From Lamellibrachia satsuma (Eukaryota; Annelida; Polychaeta; Sabellida; Siboglinidae): a stretch of DNA of 64,000 nt. The stretch is from assembly GCA_033239005.1 (NCBI GenBank), contig BSQZ01000030.1, forward strand, positions 954,001 through 1,018,000, in the 5' to 3' direction. The position numbers and the translations under genes were made by a program. The notes beneath the pieces were generated by a model. It saw only the letters and a program-made list of their open reading frames with translations, searched no databases and had not been told where the DNA came from. Shown piece after piece: positions 1 to 10,667 of the stretch (positions are counted from its first letter, which is position 1; each line of letters starts with the position of its first letter).

Positions 1-1554
1 TTCAACATGAAAACGAACTATCCTATGAAATGTTCAATATTATTTGCATCTTATTCCAACCGTTACTATGTTACCCTAAAGCACTCTCATTCCTCACACA
101 CACACACACAACTGGAATAGAAATATAACAGCACAGTTTATGTTATAATTTCATGTACTGGTGGTAGACGAGATGAAATCAAAGATAACTATTAAAAAGG
201 AAGGCATTGTTAATGTTATTGACACAAAAACTTGTATTCCATTTACAGATGTGTGTTTTGTGCCATGTGTTAGCAATGTTACTAGGGATGTACCAAGTCT
301 TAGGATTCAACTATTTTCTAAGGGTACATAGAAAGGGTTTCAGTGGGGGGAGGGTGGGTGTCTTGGCACTTTCCCTTCCTCGTTATGGTGAATGAGTCAT
401 GAGAAAGCAAGAAACTATCAACACCCTAAACCAAGTTGGACATAATTTTTACAATGAAAAAACAAGTACCAAGTCAGCATTGCAATAAGTACATTAATAC
501 TATCGAGGCTATTATGAAAGTGTCGAGGAAATAGTGAAACAAGGACATAATGACCAAGTCAACTGTCACAAAATCACTATGTCTCTTAGATGGATATGCA
601 CTGCCTTCCAAGGGATTGATGTCCGCACAACTGAATACTGGTTAAAGAAATCAGGGTGGACAATATACATTTTATGAGTCTGAGATGCATCGTAATCAAA
701 TCTAAAATGCAGCATTTCACATAATTCAAGAGATAGTTGTTTGAGATTGGCACCATTGGACAGAGCAAGTGCTACAACATTGGAGAGGACACATGCTATA
801 ACATTGGAGCAGACATGTGCTACAACATTGGAGAGGACACATGCTATAACATTGGAGTGGACATGTGCTACAACATTGGAGAGGACACATGCTATAACAT
901 TGGAGTGGACATGTGCTACAACATTGGAGAGGACACATGCTATAACATTGGAGTGGACATGTGCTACAACATTGGAGAGGACACATGCTATAACATTGGA
1001 GTGGACATGTGCTACAACATTGGAGAGGACACGTGCTACAACATGTTATATTATTAACATAATCAGTTTATCATTAGTGTCTCTGTGACAAAAAAATTAC
1101 TACTTTAAATGGCAGCTAATTATGAAGCTGGTGAAACAAACAGGACAAATGACAGTGCTGTTTATAATAAAATAAAACATAAACTTGTTTGCTTTTACTA
1201 TGAACTGAATATTTCATTATACACATCTGTGTGCAGTCACGTGTGAAGACCAACAAAGGTACTTCACCTACAACAATGTATGTAGCCTGTAGCTGTGTTC
1301 TTTCAACCTCTGACCTACAGGACCACATACATCCGTCATACAGGTGTATGTGGAATGGTAGAACTTAGAACTTAGACACAGCAGTAGAGTGACATGATTT
1401 GAGTAAGGACCAAGAGTAGATGTTCAACAAAACTTAATTTTCATAGTGTCATGTCTGAATAAATCGTTGATGTGGACATTGTTAACTGTACATTCAGGAG
1501 AGATTTTTGGCAGAACTTTGTGGCTACTTTCTAGTAGGACCTGAAGACACCAAC
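1..1554. other. Upstream flank of receptor A
   Basis: Apart from the 48-bp minisatellite (779-1045) and a short CA run near 95-110, I see no gene. The 150 bp before the start codon may hold the promoter and leader, but no clear TATA box or initiator stands out. Confidence 0.4.
779..1045. repeat. 48-bp minisatellite upstream of receptor A
   Basis: About 5.5 copies of a 48-bp unit made of two related 24-bp halves (ATTGGAGAGGACACATGCTA / ATTGGAGTGGACATGTGCTA). Open frames in it are artefacts of unit length divisible by three. Confidence 0.95.
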
Positions 1555-4500
1555 ATGATGTTGCTTCATGCTGGGGCACTCCTACTGACATTAGCAGTGC
1601 TGTGTGTCGTCTGTCAACAAACTGGGGGAAGTGCACTGGGTAAGTTCTACATCTTAACTTCAATTTCATGAGGTGGACAAATTCTGAGAAGTAGTAAATG
1701 TACAACTATTTTTGTTTACATTAATGCCCATATATAAACCATGTTATGTGTCAGCTTCTTTAGTAGAAAGTGTGAACATGGTTACACATATATCAGTTGT
1801 AGGTTGTATAGTAAATAAGCACACGTCATGCACATCGGTGCACATGTGATGTGTCAGTGTCGTGACAACTATTTATTTCCTTGTTGAATACCTGTTTACT
1901 AATAACCGGGCTAAGGTCAAGTATAACTGTAATTGTGTAATTATGATTAACCTGTTAAAAACTTAAACAGTTATATAATTATATTTGGCATAATTGCTCA
2001 AATATGATGCAATTACTTTGTTGTTTCACCGTAATTAATAATCCAAATTTTTGTCATATTTAATAACTTTTTGTCTGTTTGTACTTCCATAATAAAAATA
2101 TTTAACAACAACACAGTGACATTGACACACCTTCATAAGACCTGCAACAACAACTAAAATAGCTAGACTTTCAGCTAAACAAACATCCAGACTAACTTTA
2201 AATTCGGTGACAAAAACAACTGCATATATCAGCTACATATATTAGCAGGTATTTATCAGCTCTGTGCAATGCTTAATACATTTCACATTTCCAAACAGAA
2301 ATACACAGTGAATAAACCATTATCTACGATGTATTGTTGATGGATCTATGCTATAACAGTAGCTAATTTACTGCATTATATCCGTAAATAGTGCAGAAAG
2401 AATTTTTAATTTATTTTATTTTAACATGTATTTTGTTATGTAATTGTATTTATTGTAAATAGTGATGAGTCAAAATAAACATGTATTGCATTAATAGCTA
2501 TAGTTTATTTGTTTTTCTGCTTGCAGTCAATTCGATTGGTTGCATATATAATGGTGTCCTCAGTCTGCAGTGTAACTCTGCCCAACTTATTCACATAGTG
2601 AATGCCACAGTTGGATGGAGTTCTAGACAGTGTCAGGATGAGAGGAGATGCTGCCCATCACTGAATGACAACACAGGTCAAGAATCCATACACCATATAC
2701 AATACCTGAAGAACAGATGTGATGGATTGTCGAAATGTGACGTAGAGGTCAGGCAATTTACCATCGGAGGGGGGAGAAGAAGTGACTACGAATCAGTTAC
2801 CTATATTTGTAGCAACAGTCCAGCAGGTAAGGTCACATTCTACTGATTTAAACAATTTATAGATATTTTACTTAGTATTGTAATAGATACACTAGTGATA
2901 AAGCAAAATACTAAATAAATGGAAGTAATAAAACTAAGAAATTAAAAAGTTGTACACATCTTTTTTATTTATAGTTTAAAATCTACTCAAAGGACCTCAA
3001 CTTAAGCATAGTTCCATAAAATACTTCATCACAGTGGATGAGATAAATTAAATTGTAAAGAATACAAAGTAAATTAGTAATCAGACTTTATTGAATCTAA
3101 TGTCCACCTTTGTTATGTGCATACTGTCCCATGAAATAATTGATATAGGATGAGATAAAATCCATTAGTAAATTTACAAAATCAATGAGGCATCATACTG
3201 CATTGAATATAATGTATACCAATGTTCAATATATGTTCAATGCTTACTGTCTGTTTGCATTTGCTTTCTATTTGCAGTCAAATCTTCAGGCTGTTGGTAT
3301 GAAAACAATGCTACTCTGAGGTTGCAATGTCAAGAACACCAACATATTTATATCTTTAATGCAACATTGGGAAGTAGTGACACATCATGTCAGAACAAGA
3401 AGACATGCTGTCCATCAAGTAGTGCTTGCGAAGCAGCAGCATACACACAACATATGCAACAACTGAACAGAACCTGCAATGGACGACAACAATGTCAACT
3501 AACGGTAGCCAAGGGAAGTTGCCAATACATTTATTTTGGGAAACGTTACGAGGAAGTCATTGACTATGAATTAATTAACTACTTTTGTATCAACAATATT
3601 CCAGGTAAGTATTGGCTTGCTTGAAATAAACTGACCCATTCATATAACAGAGAGAGAACAAATATGACATTGAGCAAGTGTGTGTGTCCATGCGTGTGTG
3701 CGTGCATGCATGCATGGAGCATGGAGGCCATGTCATAAAAAGGACACAGACAAGCCAGAAAGAATACAATGAAGAGCAACTAAAATGATTCCAGAATTGA
3801 GATACCTTAGTTACGAAAGTCTCTTATTACAATGTGGTTTGACAACACTAGAGACAATGGTGACTAAGAGGAGACCAAATAGAAGTGTTTAAAATAGTGA
3901 ATGGTTATGAGGATGTTGACAGGAATATGTTCTTCAAACTTAAAGAAGGCAGTAGAACCAGAGGACACAAAGCAGCATTAGTTAAGGAGCAGTGTAGGTT
4001 GGACATGAGAAAGTACTCTTTCTCACAGAGGGTGATAAATGAATGGAACAAACTGCCAAATGATTGTGTTAATGCTAGTAGTGTGAATATGTTTAAAAAT
4101 AGAATTGACAGATATTTGATAGGGGCGGGCTACATATAGATGAGAAAATTGTTAGACTCTCGATAAGCCAATGGCTTCCTTGTCCACTTGCCATTTGGAA
4201 CTTGTTGTTTGGGATGGCAATCTTGTTAAATCTTGTTAAATATATTTAACAACAAACCACACATTAACATAAACATGTAAATAATTAATTTGCATAATGA
4301 AAATTATGCACTTCTGACTTGTCTGCTACAAGTTAGCTTTCTCAATATCCCAGGAACCGAGGAATGTGTCTAACAATGTAAGGACACTGTCAGAATGCAC
4401 CCCGGTAATCTACTACTAATGTTGCAGCTGCAGCCTCGACCACATCAGCCACAACCAAAACAGTCTCAACCACAGCAGCTGCAACCAAATCAGCTTCAAC

Positions 4501-7243
4501 CACAACCAAAACAGCATCAACCACAAAATCTTTAACCAAAACAGCATCAACCACATCCTCAACCAAAACAGCCTCTTCCACAACCACAGCAGCCTTTATC
4601 ACAACCACAGCAGTTTTGACAACCTCCCAATTTAGTAGCATTACACAGAGCACTGGCCAAGTGAGCCATACCCCAGACAGCGGAGGCAGCAGCAGAAGTC
4701 AATCACCAGCCAGTGAAAGAGATACTACTAGCAGGCAGACAGATATTGGTAAGACTCAAGATATCTTTCATAGTTTCCACGTGATAATAATGGCCATCAT
4801 GATTGCATGTATGTAAAGCGCCTGAGAGCAATCTTAATTGATCAGGTATTATATAAATACTTTTATTATTAATATTATCATATAATTAGATTATCCCAAT
4901 ATTTATCCTTCCAATGTTAGATCTTATTAAAAATTAACAATATAGTTCATACACATATTTATGTATTCTATAAGTTCTTTCACAAGTCAGTTCAGAAGAA
5001 CATTGGAGCACCAAGTATCACTACTATAGCCAACATATCTGAGGAGATGCACTTCATGTATCTGCTTTTTGTTTCTATTACAATACATTTTATAAACAGC
5101 TTTATGTATTCTATCAGTTCTATCACAAAAGTATCAGTTCTATCACAAAAATATCACAATTTCCTATTTACTAACTCTGAAAATATGAAAATACAAATAC
5201 AAGAAATTAAATATCGTTATGATGTGCTAGAAAGGTTACGTATTTAAGTTTGTCATAAAAGTAAGTAGGTTTCATTAATTAGTGATTATAATAGGGAATG
5301 ACTGATAAACATGTGTTAGTGTCACTATGTTGTTGTAAGTCTTATGAAGGCATCTCAGTGTGACTGTGCTGTTGTTGCAGGTCTTATGAATGTGTGTCAA
5401 TGCCACTGTGTTGTTGTTGCAGGTCTCATAGTGGGTCTGACGACAGCGGCATGTGTTGTAGTTATCGCGACTGTCTTAGTTACCTTAGCCTGCAGGAGGA
5501 GGTGGGTAGAGTCGCTGTGGACAGTTCTATGATAATTGATACATCTGGACTAAAAACATTAGTTTCTATGAACTTCTTTCGCACCTTGTGTTACAATTGA
5601 TTTTTTACAATAAAAAACTGTTTCCACAACATCTCAGTTACTCACATAGAATGTGTGTTTTTATGGTTGCACTAAATCACATCTTATAGCACATTTGTGT
5701 GATGGTCCAATCACTGCACATACAGTGAGATGTGGTGCCACAAAGTGTAGAATTTGTGAAGGACTGTAACACCACTACAGCCAACATATGTAGCACCACT
5801 ATAGCCAACATATGTAGCACCACTATAGCCAACATATGTAGCACCACTATAGCCAACATATGTAGCACCACTATAGCCAACATATGTAGCACCACTATAG
5901 CCAACATATGCGAGGAGACGCACTTCATGTTTTTGTGTTAATTATTAAACACTAAATAAAAATGGCCCCATCAGGTATTTATTCTGGGTTCCTAAAATAG
6001 CACGTCTGTCTCAATGATGATCACATGTCTGTCTCAATGATGATCACATGTCTGTCTCAATGATGATCACATGTCTGTCTCAATGATGATCACATGTATG
6101 ATAGCAATGCAACATTTAAAATGGACATAATTAGACTAATTATAGATTCTTAAAATATTTCTAAGCAAACCATTATTAGAAATTATCATTTAAATAATTT
6201 AGTACAGCATTCATTGCCATTGCATGGGCAAACCAAAGAATGACTCTGCTGTGTTGGTGTTTGTGGTAAATTGAATTAGGTGTTGGTTAATTTCGAATGA
6301 ACCTATGATGCCTTCAAAAAACTTCATCAGTATGTAATATACTACAACAATGTTTACTGGTATTTTCCTCCACAGACGTAGTCGGCCAGCCAGTCATCCA
6401 TCACTGGCCAATCAGTCTACACAGCCTGATGTGAATGTGTATGAGACGACAGGCTTCAACCAACCAGCACAATCTACAACAAATCTGTATGACACCGTCA
6501 CAAGAGACACCACAACACATCCATCGGATGACACACATGTGTACTATAACAATATCGGACAGACAGTGGAGCCACCTGATGACACACATGTGTACTACAA
6601 TGAGCAGTTTGTGGGGAGAGGAGAGAAGAACGAACCACAGAACAGCCTGGAGACTTCACCAGACGTGTCACTTGATGAGTTGTACAGCCAGCCAAACAAA
6701 CAGAGGAAACCTGCAACTGTCTCACAACACTACAAATATGTGTACGGACACGGGGCAGCCGGGGGGAATGGAGGGGCTGAGGAAGCTGGGGGGAATGGAG
6801 GGGCTGAGGAAGCTGGGGGGAATGGAGGGGCTGAGGAAACTGGGGGGAATGGAGGGGCTGAGGAAGCTGGGGGGAATGGAGGGGCTGAGGAAACTGGGGG
6901 GAATGGAGGGGCTGAGGAAGCTGGGGGGAATGGAGGGGCTGAGGAAGCTGGGGGGAATGGAGGGGCTGAGGAAGCTGGAGGGAATGGAGGGGCTGAGGAA
7001 GCTGGGGGGAATGGAGGGGCTGAGGAAGGGGAGTCAGGGGTGGGAAACCAGGATTTAGATTATACTGACATTGACCACAGTGTGACACCAGACCTAAGGT
7101 CAGCAAAGGTTACCCCCAGGTCAGAAGGGGTCATCTATGCTGAGATCCAGCGAAAGGACACAAACACTGACCACCAGGTGGACAGTGGAGAGACACTTGG
7201 TGACAGTGGTATGGTGATGGTCGAGAATGAACTCTATAATTAA
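1555..7243 (+). CDS. Receptor A: two-domain SUEL-like lectin receptor with Tyr-motif tail (complete)
   Basis: Predicted type I membrane protein of 659 aa built from six exons: 1555-1639, 2527-2826, 3278-3604, 4428-4748, 5423-5501, 6376-7243. All junctions are GT/AG and the phases agree (1,1,1,1,2). Residues 1-28 form a hydrophobic signal peptide starting at tandem ATGs. Residues 29-128 and 129-237 are two Cys-rich domains with a C...LxLQC...IxIxNAT.G...CQ...CC...RC.G...C.V...DYExVxYxC layout, as in divergent SUEL/Gal_Lectin domains, with an extra CC pair. Residues 238-344 are a Thr/Ser/Ala stalk, probably O-glycosylated. Residues 346-367 are the membrane helix, followed by RRR. The tail (371-659) carries YYN motifs, two ITIM-like motifs and a 27-bp coding repeat. 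An innate recognition or self-recognition role is inference. The ligand is unknown. The exon model is strong; the lectin name is less certain. Confidence 0.8.
2527..2826 (+). other. Receptor A lectin-like domain 1 exon
   Basis: A single 300-nt exon (phase 1-1) encodes one complete domain of 100 residues. It shows the start cysteine (GCIYNG), LSLQC, the IHIVNATVG segment, CQDERRCCPS, the RCDGLSKCDVEV block and the closing YESVTYIC. This order of cysteines and hydrophobic positions matches SUEL/Gal_Lectin domains, but the usual ANYGR and DPC signatures are not intact. The acceptor follows a pyrimidine tract ending in TTGCAG, and the donor is GTAAGG. Confidence 0.7.
3278..3604 (+). other. Receptor A lectin-like domain 2 exon
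   Basis: A 327-nt exon (phase 1-1) encodes a second, diverged copy of the domain with the same landmarks: GCWYEN, LRLQC, IYIFNATLG, CQNKKTCCPS, RTCNGRQQCQLTV and a final INYFC. It is longer than domain 1 because of an insertion before the last conserved segment. N-glycosylation sequons NAT and NRT are present. Confidence 0.7.
3718..4250 (+). mobile_element. 3' fragment of the same CR1-like LINE family
   Basis: Closely similar to 34461-34850, starting at CATGGAGGCCAT and running through the C-terminal block EVFKIVNGYEDVDRNMFFKLKEGS...NEWNKLPNDCVNASSVNMFKNRID. It lies in the intron between lectin exon 2 and the stalk of receptor A and is heavily 5'-truncated. Confidence 0.85.
4428..4748 (+). 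other. Receptor A Thr-rich stalk exon
   Basis: A 321-nt exon (phase 1-1) of 107 codons. The first two thirds are low-complexity Thr/Ala/Ser/Lys, typical of O-glycosylated mucin stalks. The end is Ser/Gly-rich and finishes ERDTTSRQTDI before a GTAAGA donor. The corresponding exon of copy B ends ERDTAGSQTYI, so the two are paralogous. Confidence 0.7.
5423..5501 (+). other. Receptor A transmembrane exon
   Basis: A 79-nt exon (phase 1-2) encoding a hydrophobic helix (LIVGLTTAACVVVIATVLV...) followed by CRRR, the expected stop-transfer signal. Just upstream the acceptor region is repeated: versions of TGTTGTTGCAGGTCTTATGAA occur near 5375 and 5415. Confidence 0.75.
5770..5913. repeat. 24-bp minisatellite in receptor A last intron
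   Basis: Six copies of CACCACTATAGCCAACATAT plus GTAG. The downstream flank (GAGGAGACGCACTTCATG) is also found after a single related unit at 5017-5055, so the segment was duplicated. Confidence 0.95.
6003..6096. repeat. 23-bp minisatellite
   Basis: Four copies of TGTCTGTCTCAATGATGATC plus ACA in the last intron of receptor A. Confidence 0.95.
6376..7243 (+). other. Receptor A cytoplasmic tail exon with two ITIM-like motifs
   Basis: One 868-nt exon (phase 2 to stop) encodes a 289-residue tail with many Tyr sites: NVYETTGF, NLYDTV, two DDTHVYYN (YxN, Grb2-type), DELYSQP, LDYTDI, VIYAEI and C-terminal VENELYN. LDYTDI and VIYAEI both fit the ITIM consensus and lie 25 residues apart, a spacing suited to tandem-SH2 phosphatases. 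Signalling function is inferred from the motifs only. Confidence 0.75.
6761..7030 (+). repeat. 27-bp coding minisatellite (GNGGAEEAG) in receptor A tail
   Basis: Ten copies of a 27-bp unit encode GNGGAEEAG/ETG repeats. The length is a multiple of three, so the frame is kept. It lies between the DELYSQP/YVYGHG part and the ITIM-like part of the tail, acting as a Gly/Glu-rich spacer. Confidence 0.9.
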
Positions 7244-7297
7244 TTTATATACTGTATATTAGGGTGGTTATTTTTTGTATTGGAATTAGTTCTTCAA

Positions 7298-7871
7298 ACA
7301 ACCAGGGCTATGGGCTAAAAAGGTTTGATTAGAAAACAATTGTGTTAAAATGTTTGTGATCCAATGAGAGGAAGCAACTGCTTAAATGACTTTAAATGGC
7401 TTAAAATTTACCATTATACCGATACACAAATTTAACCCCAAAATTTTAATATCTATATATAATGCAATTACTTGAAACTAATGAACCGATTTTCATGCAT
7501 TTTTCACTGTGACCTATTCATCAAACAAGGTTTCTTCCCTGAAAAATCTAGATCAATCAACTGGTTAGAGTTAGGGTTTGGGTTAAATATAGGGTTTTGG
7601 TAACGTTTTACAGGTGGGGAATCCTAACCGGTTGATTCAGCTTTGTCATAATAAACCTTGTCTCATGAATAGGACACAGTGGAAAATTATGAATATCGGT
7701 TCAGTAATTTTCAGGATATCACATTATATTATTGAAATGTTGGGGTTAAATTTGCGTATCTGACTATCTGTACAATGGTTAACTTTGTGTCTCTACAGAT
7801 TGCTTTGAAATTTTAACATATCCGTTTTCAAATCAAACCTCACATTTTTAGCCCATAGCCCAGGTTGTTGT
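7298..7871. mobile_element. 575-bp foldback (MITE-like) element
   Basis: The ends are inverted copies: CAACCAGGGCTATGGGCTAAAAA at the left, and its near-complement TTTTTAGCCCATAGCCCAGGTTG at the right. Inner segments also pair, for example ACCGATTTTCATG with its inverted partner near 7700 and CTATTCATCAAACAAGGTTT with one near 7660. Almost the whole element can fold on itself. It has no coding content and starts 55 bp after the receptor A stop codon. Confidence 0.7.
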
Positions 7872-8573
7872 AATAAGTAATGTTTACTGCAGTTACACAC
7901 TTCCCACTTGTGTGTGACACATGTATGACACACACCATGTAACATAAAAATATTACACAACTGATACAAATGTTTCAGTTAATAAAACCATGTACACTAC
8001 CACATAATAGTAAACACTAATTGTTCAAACATCCTATGCTTATTACTAAATGTAAAAAACTAACTCTGAAACAGAACTCTGTATCTTTACATGTTGATAT
8101 CTAGTGAAAAGCAACATTATATCATGTGCACTACAGCATATTCTTGACATAACATCAGGCACCCAAATAATGTACTATGAATGTACTATGAATGTAATTA
8201 CGTACTATATTCATTCATATAATGCTGTCACTTTTCAATTGGTTTAAATGTTCTTAACAAGATGTTACTTCTTTGAGCAGAAATATTTTTAATTGCAAGT
8301 AAAATAAGGAAGTTTATCATCTGTGTAAAATTTGTTCAAACGTCACATCACTGACCGGCATCATATGACTGACCAGTGTAATATCACTGACCAGAGTGTC
8401 ACATCATTAACCAGTGTCATGTCACTGACCAGTGTTAAGTCATTGACAAGTGTGTCACATCACTGACCAGTGTGTCATGTCATTGACCAGTGCACCATGT
8501 CTCTGACCAGTGTCAAGTCAGATGATCAGTGCAGAGCTTTATAACTACAGTTTCATCTTTTTTCTGTTTGCAG

Positions 8574-9001
8574 TAAATTCAGTTGGATGCATACATACAA
8601 ATGATGGCTTCTTCATTCTACAGTGTAGCAATATTCCCTATGTATTCACGTAGTTAATAAGTTAAGATAAGATAAGATACTTCTTTATTGTCTCAACAAT
8701 AAAATTGAGAAATTTGTCTCGGGTAAGAACAGACATGACTACAATATACACATAAAACCATTCTATAAAAGTGGCAGAGAAGTAGACAGTGAAACATATT
8801 AATAATAATAGTAATAATAATAAATACACAATAAAATAAATGAATAGACATTAATACATTGCATACATATTACTTGTTATGCTAGGAACGACAAGTGACA
8901 CTGTTTGCAGCAAGCATCAGTGCAACAGAGGGTCTGAGTTCCTGTGTTGGCAAGAAGAGAGATGCTGTCCATCACCCACAGACGACACCATTGAAGAACA
9001 A

Positions 9002-9045
<44 letters not shown>

Positions 9046-9154
9046 GAATTACCTAAAGGGAGAGTGTGATGGACAAAGGAAATGTGATATATACATATGT
9101 CAATGCCTTCAGAGATGAAAGTACTGACTTTGATTTGTAACAACAATACTGCAG
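8574..9154 (+). pseudogene. Broken lectin-domain exon of copy B
   Basis: The start reads VNSVGC...FFILQC in phase 1, like receptor A domain 1, then stops at TAG (8652). Homology resumes near 8910 with SATEGLSSC, then CWQEERCCPSPTDD in another frame, YIYIYI from an (AT)n run at 9003-9042, and GECDGQRKCDI. Inserted DNA between about 8652 and 8908 contains TAAGATAAGATAAGATAC and poly-T/A motifs resembling a short retroposon end. Confidence 0.75.
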
Positions 9155-9902
9155 GTAAGCTAACATTATATTCAACTGCTAAATTAATTCACATTAACTA
9201 TAAAAACAATGCAATATTATGTTAATTTGTGTTATACAGTATTCTATCCCATACACATGCACTAAAGTGACACATTATAATGGCATGGTGTGTGGCGTGG
9301 TTTGTGGCGTGGTGTATGGTGTATGGTCACTATGGTGTGGTGTGGTGTTGAACCTGGGTTAAGTTGGTAATCCGGTTTGCCAGTTCACACACATTTAACC
9401 TGAACTCAGCCCAGAATAATGAACCCCTTTCACAAACAGAGTTCACTCCGTGTTCTTTACTACAAATCAATGTTACTTCGGATTAACCGCCAACTTTGAC
9501 CCAAATCTACTTTATTGGGTCAACTCTACACACTATGTGCATGTTCAATGGGTATTGTATTAATTCAGATTCAGTCTGAACATGTCAAATGGTAAACCCC
9601 AGAGTCAACCCTTATTCGGCATGTTTACACTGGATTTGGATTCCCTGGGTTCAGGAATCCGAAGTGAATCTGAATCCAGTGTAAATACAACAACATATTT
9701 TAGTACTAAGAACAAGTGTTCAATTAGAACAATAATAACACATTCTGCCCATCATATATTCTTTATTATCTTCAACAAGAAATGAGATCATAACATTACA
9801 TAATATTTAACAGCTAAAATGTTTAATTTACATAAACGCAATTTTATAAAAATCTCATGAGTATGCCTGAGACCAAGGAATATATATTTCACATTGTTGC
9901 AG

Positions 9903-10163
9903 CCACAACCATCAGGATCACAACCACAACCATCAGGACCACAACCACAACTGTCAGGACCACAACCACAACCATCAGGACCACAATCACAAACGTCAGG
10001 ACCACAACCACAACTGTCAGGACCACAACCATCAGGACCACAACCACAATCGTCAGGACCACAACCAAAGTAGTCTTGACAACATCTAGCAAAGTGAATG
10101 TATTATTATTGTACATCGGCCAGTGGAGATACACACGCGCAGGCGCGCGTGCATGCACGCACG

Positions 10164-10225
<62 letters not shown>

Positions 10226-10253
10226 GACACTGCTGGCAGTCAAACATATATTG
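9903..10253 (+). other. Copy B Thr-rich stalk exon containing a coding (CA)n tract
   Basis: A 351-nt open segment (phase 1-1) starts after TTGTTGCAG and ends before GTAAGT. It encodes repeated TTTIR/TTTVR units from an 'ACCACAACCACAA' minisatellite. A (CA)n run at about 10158-10219 follows, read as HTHTHT, and then ERDTAGSQTYI, matching the end of the receptor A stalk. Confidence 0.6.
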
Positions 10254-10375
10254 GTAAGTCTTGGTGACATTGTGGGAAGACTCACAACTACTTTCAATGT
10301 CAAAAAGTAACAGGTACGTTCTGATATAGCGTGGATTGCATTTTACACTTCAACACTTTTTACACGTGAAAGCAT

Positions 10376-10540
10376 TTTACACTTCACCCCCTGGCAGACC
10401 TGTTTACACTTCACCCCCTGGCAGACCTGTTTACACTTCACCCCCTGGCAGACCTGTTTACACTTCACCCCCTGGCAGACCTGTTTACACTTCACCCCCT
10501 GGCAGACCTGTTTACACTTCACCCCCTGGCAGACCTGTTC
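10376..10540. repeat. 27-bp minisatellite with open frame (YTSPPGRPV)
   Basis: Six copies of TTACACTTCACCCCCTGGCA plus GACCTGT. The plus-strand frame is open from 10336 and ends near a GTACTC donor-like site at 10641. No acceptor in proper phase was found, so I do not call an exon. Confidence 0.9.
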
Positions 10541-10667
10541 ATTCCAACACCAAGTTGACTTGGTCCAGCCAGCGTCCAGCCACACTAGAATTACTGCGTG
10601 AAGACTATTCATTCCATTATATCCACCACTGGCCACAGCCAGGTACTCACTTATACAGCTCCATGGA

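Noticed and set aside
4390..4653. Minus-strand frame rich in Val/Ala over the receptor A stalk
   Set aside because: Shadow of the ACC/ACA-rich stalk exon on the plus strand.
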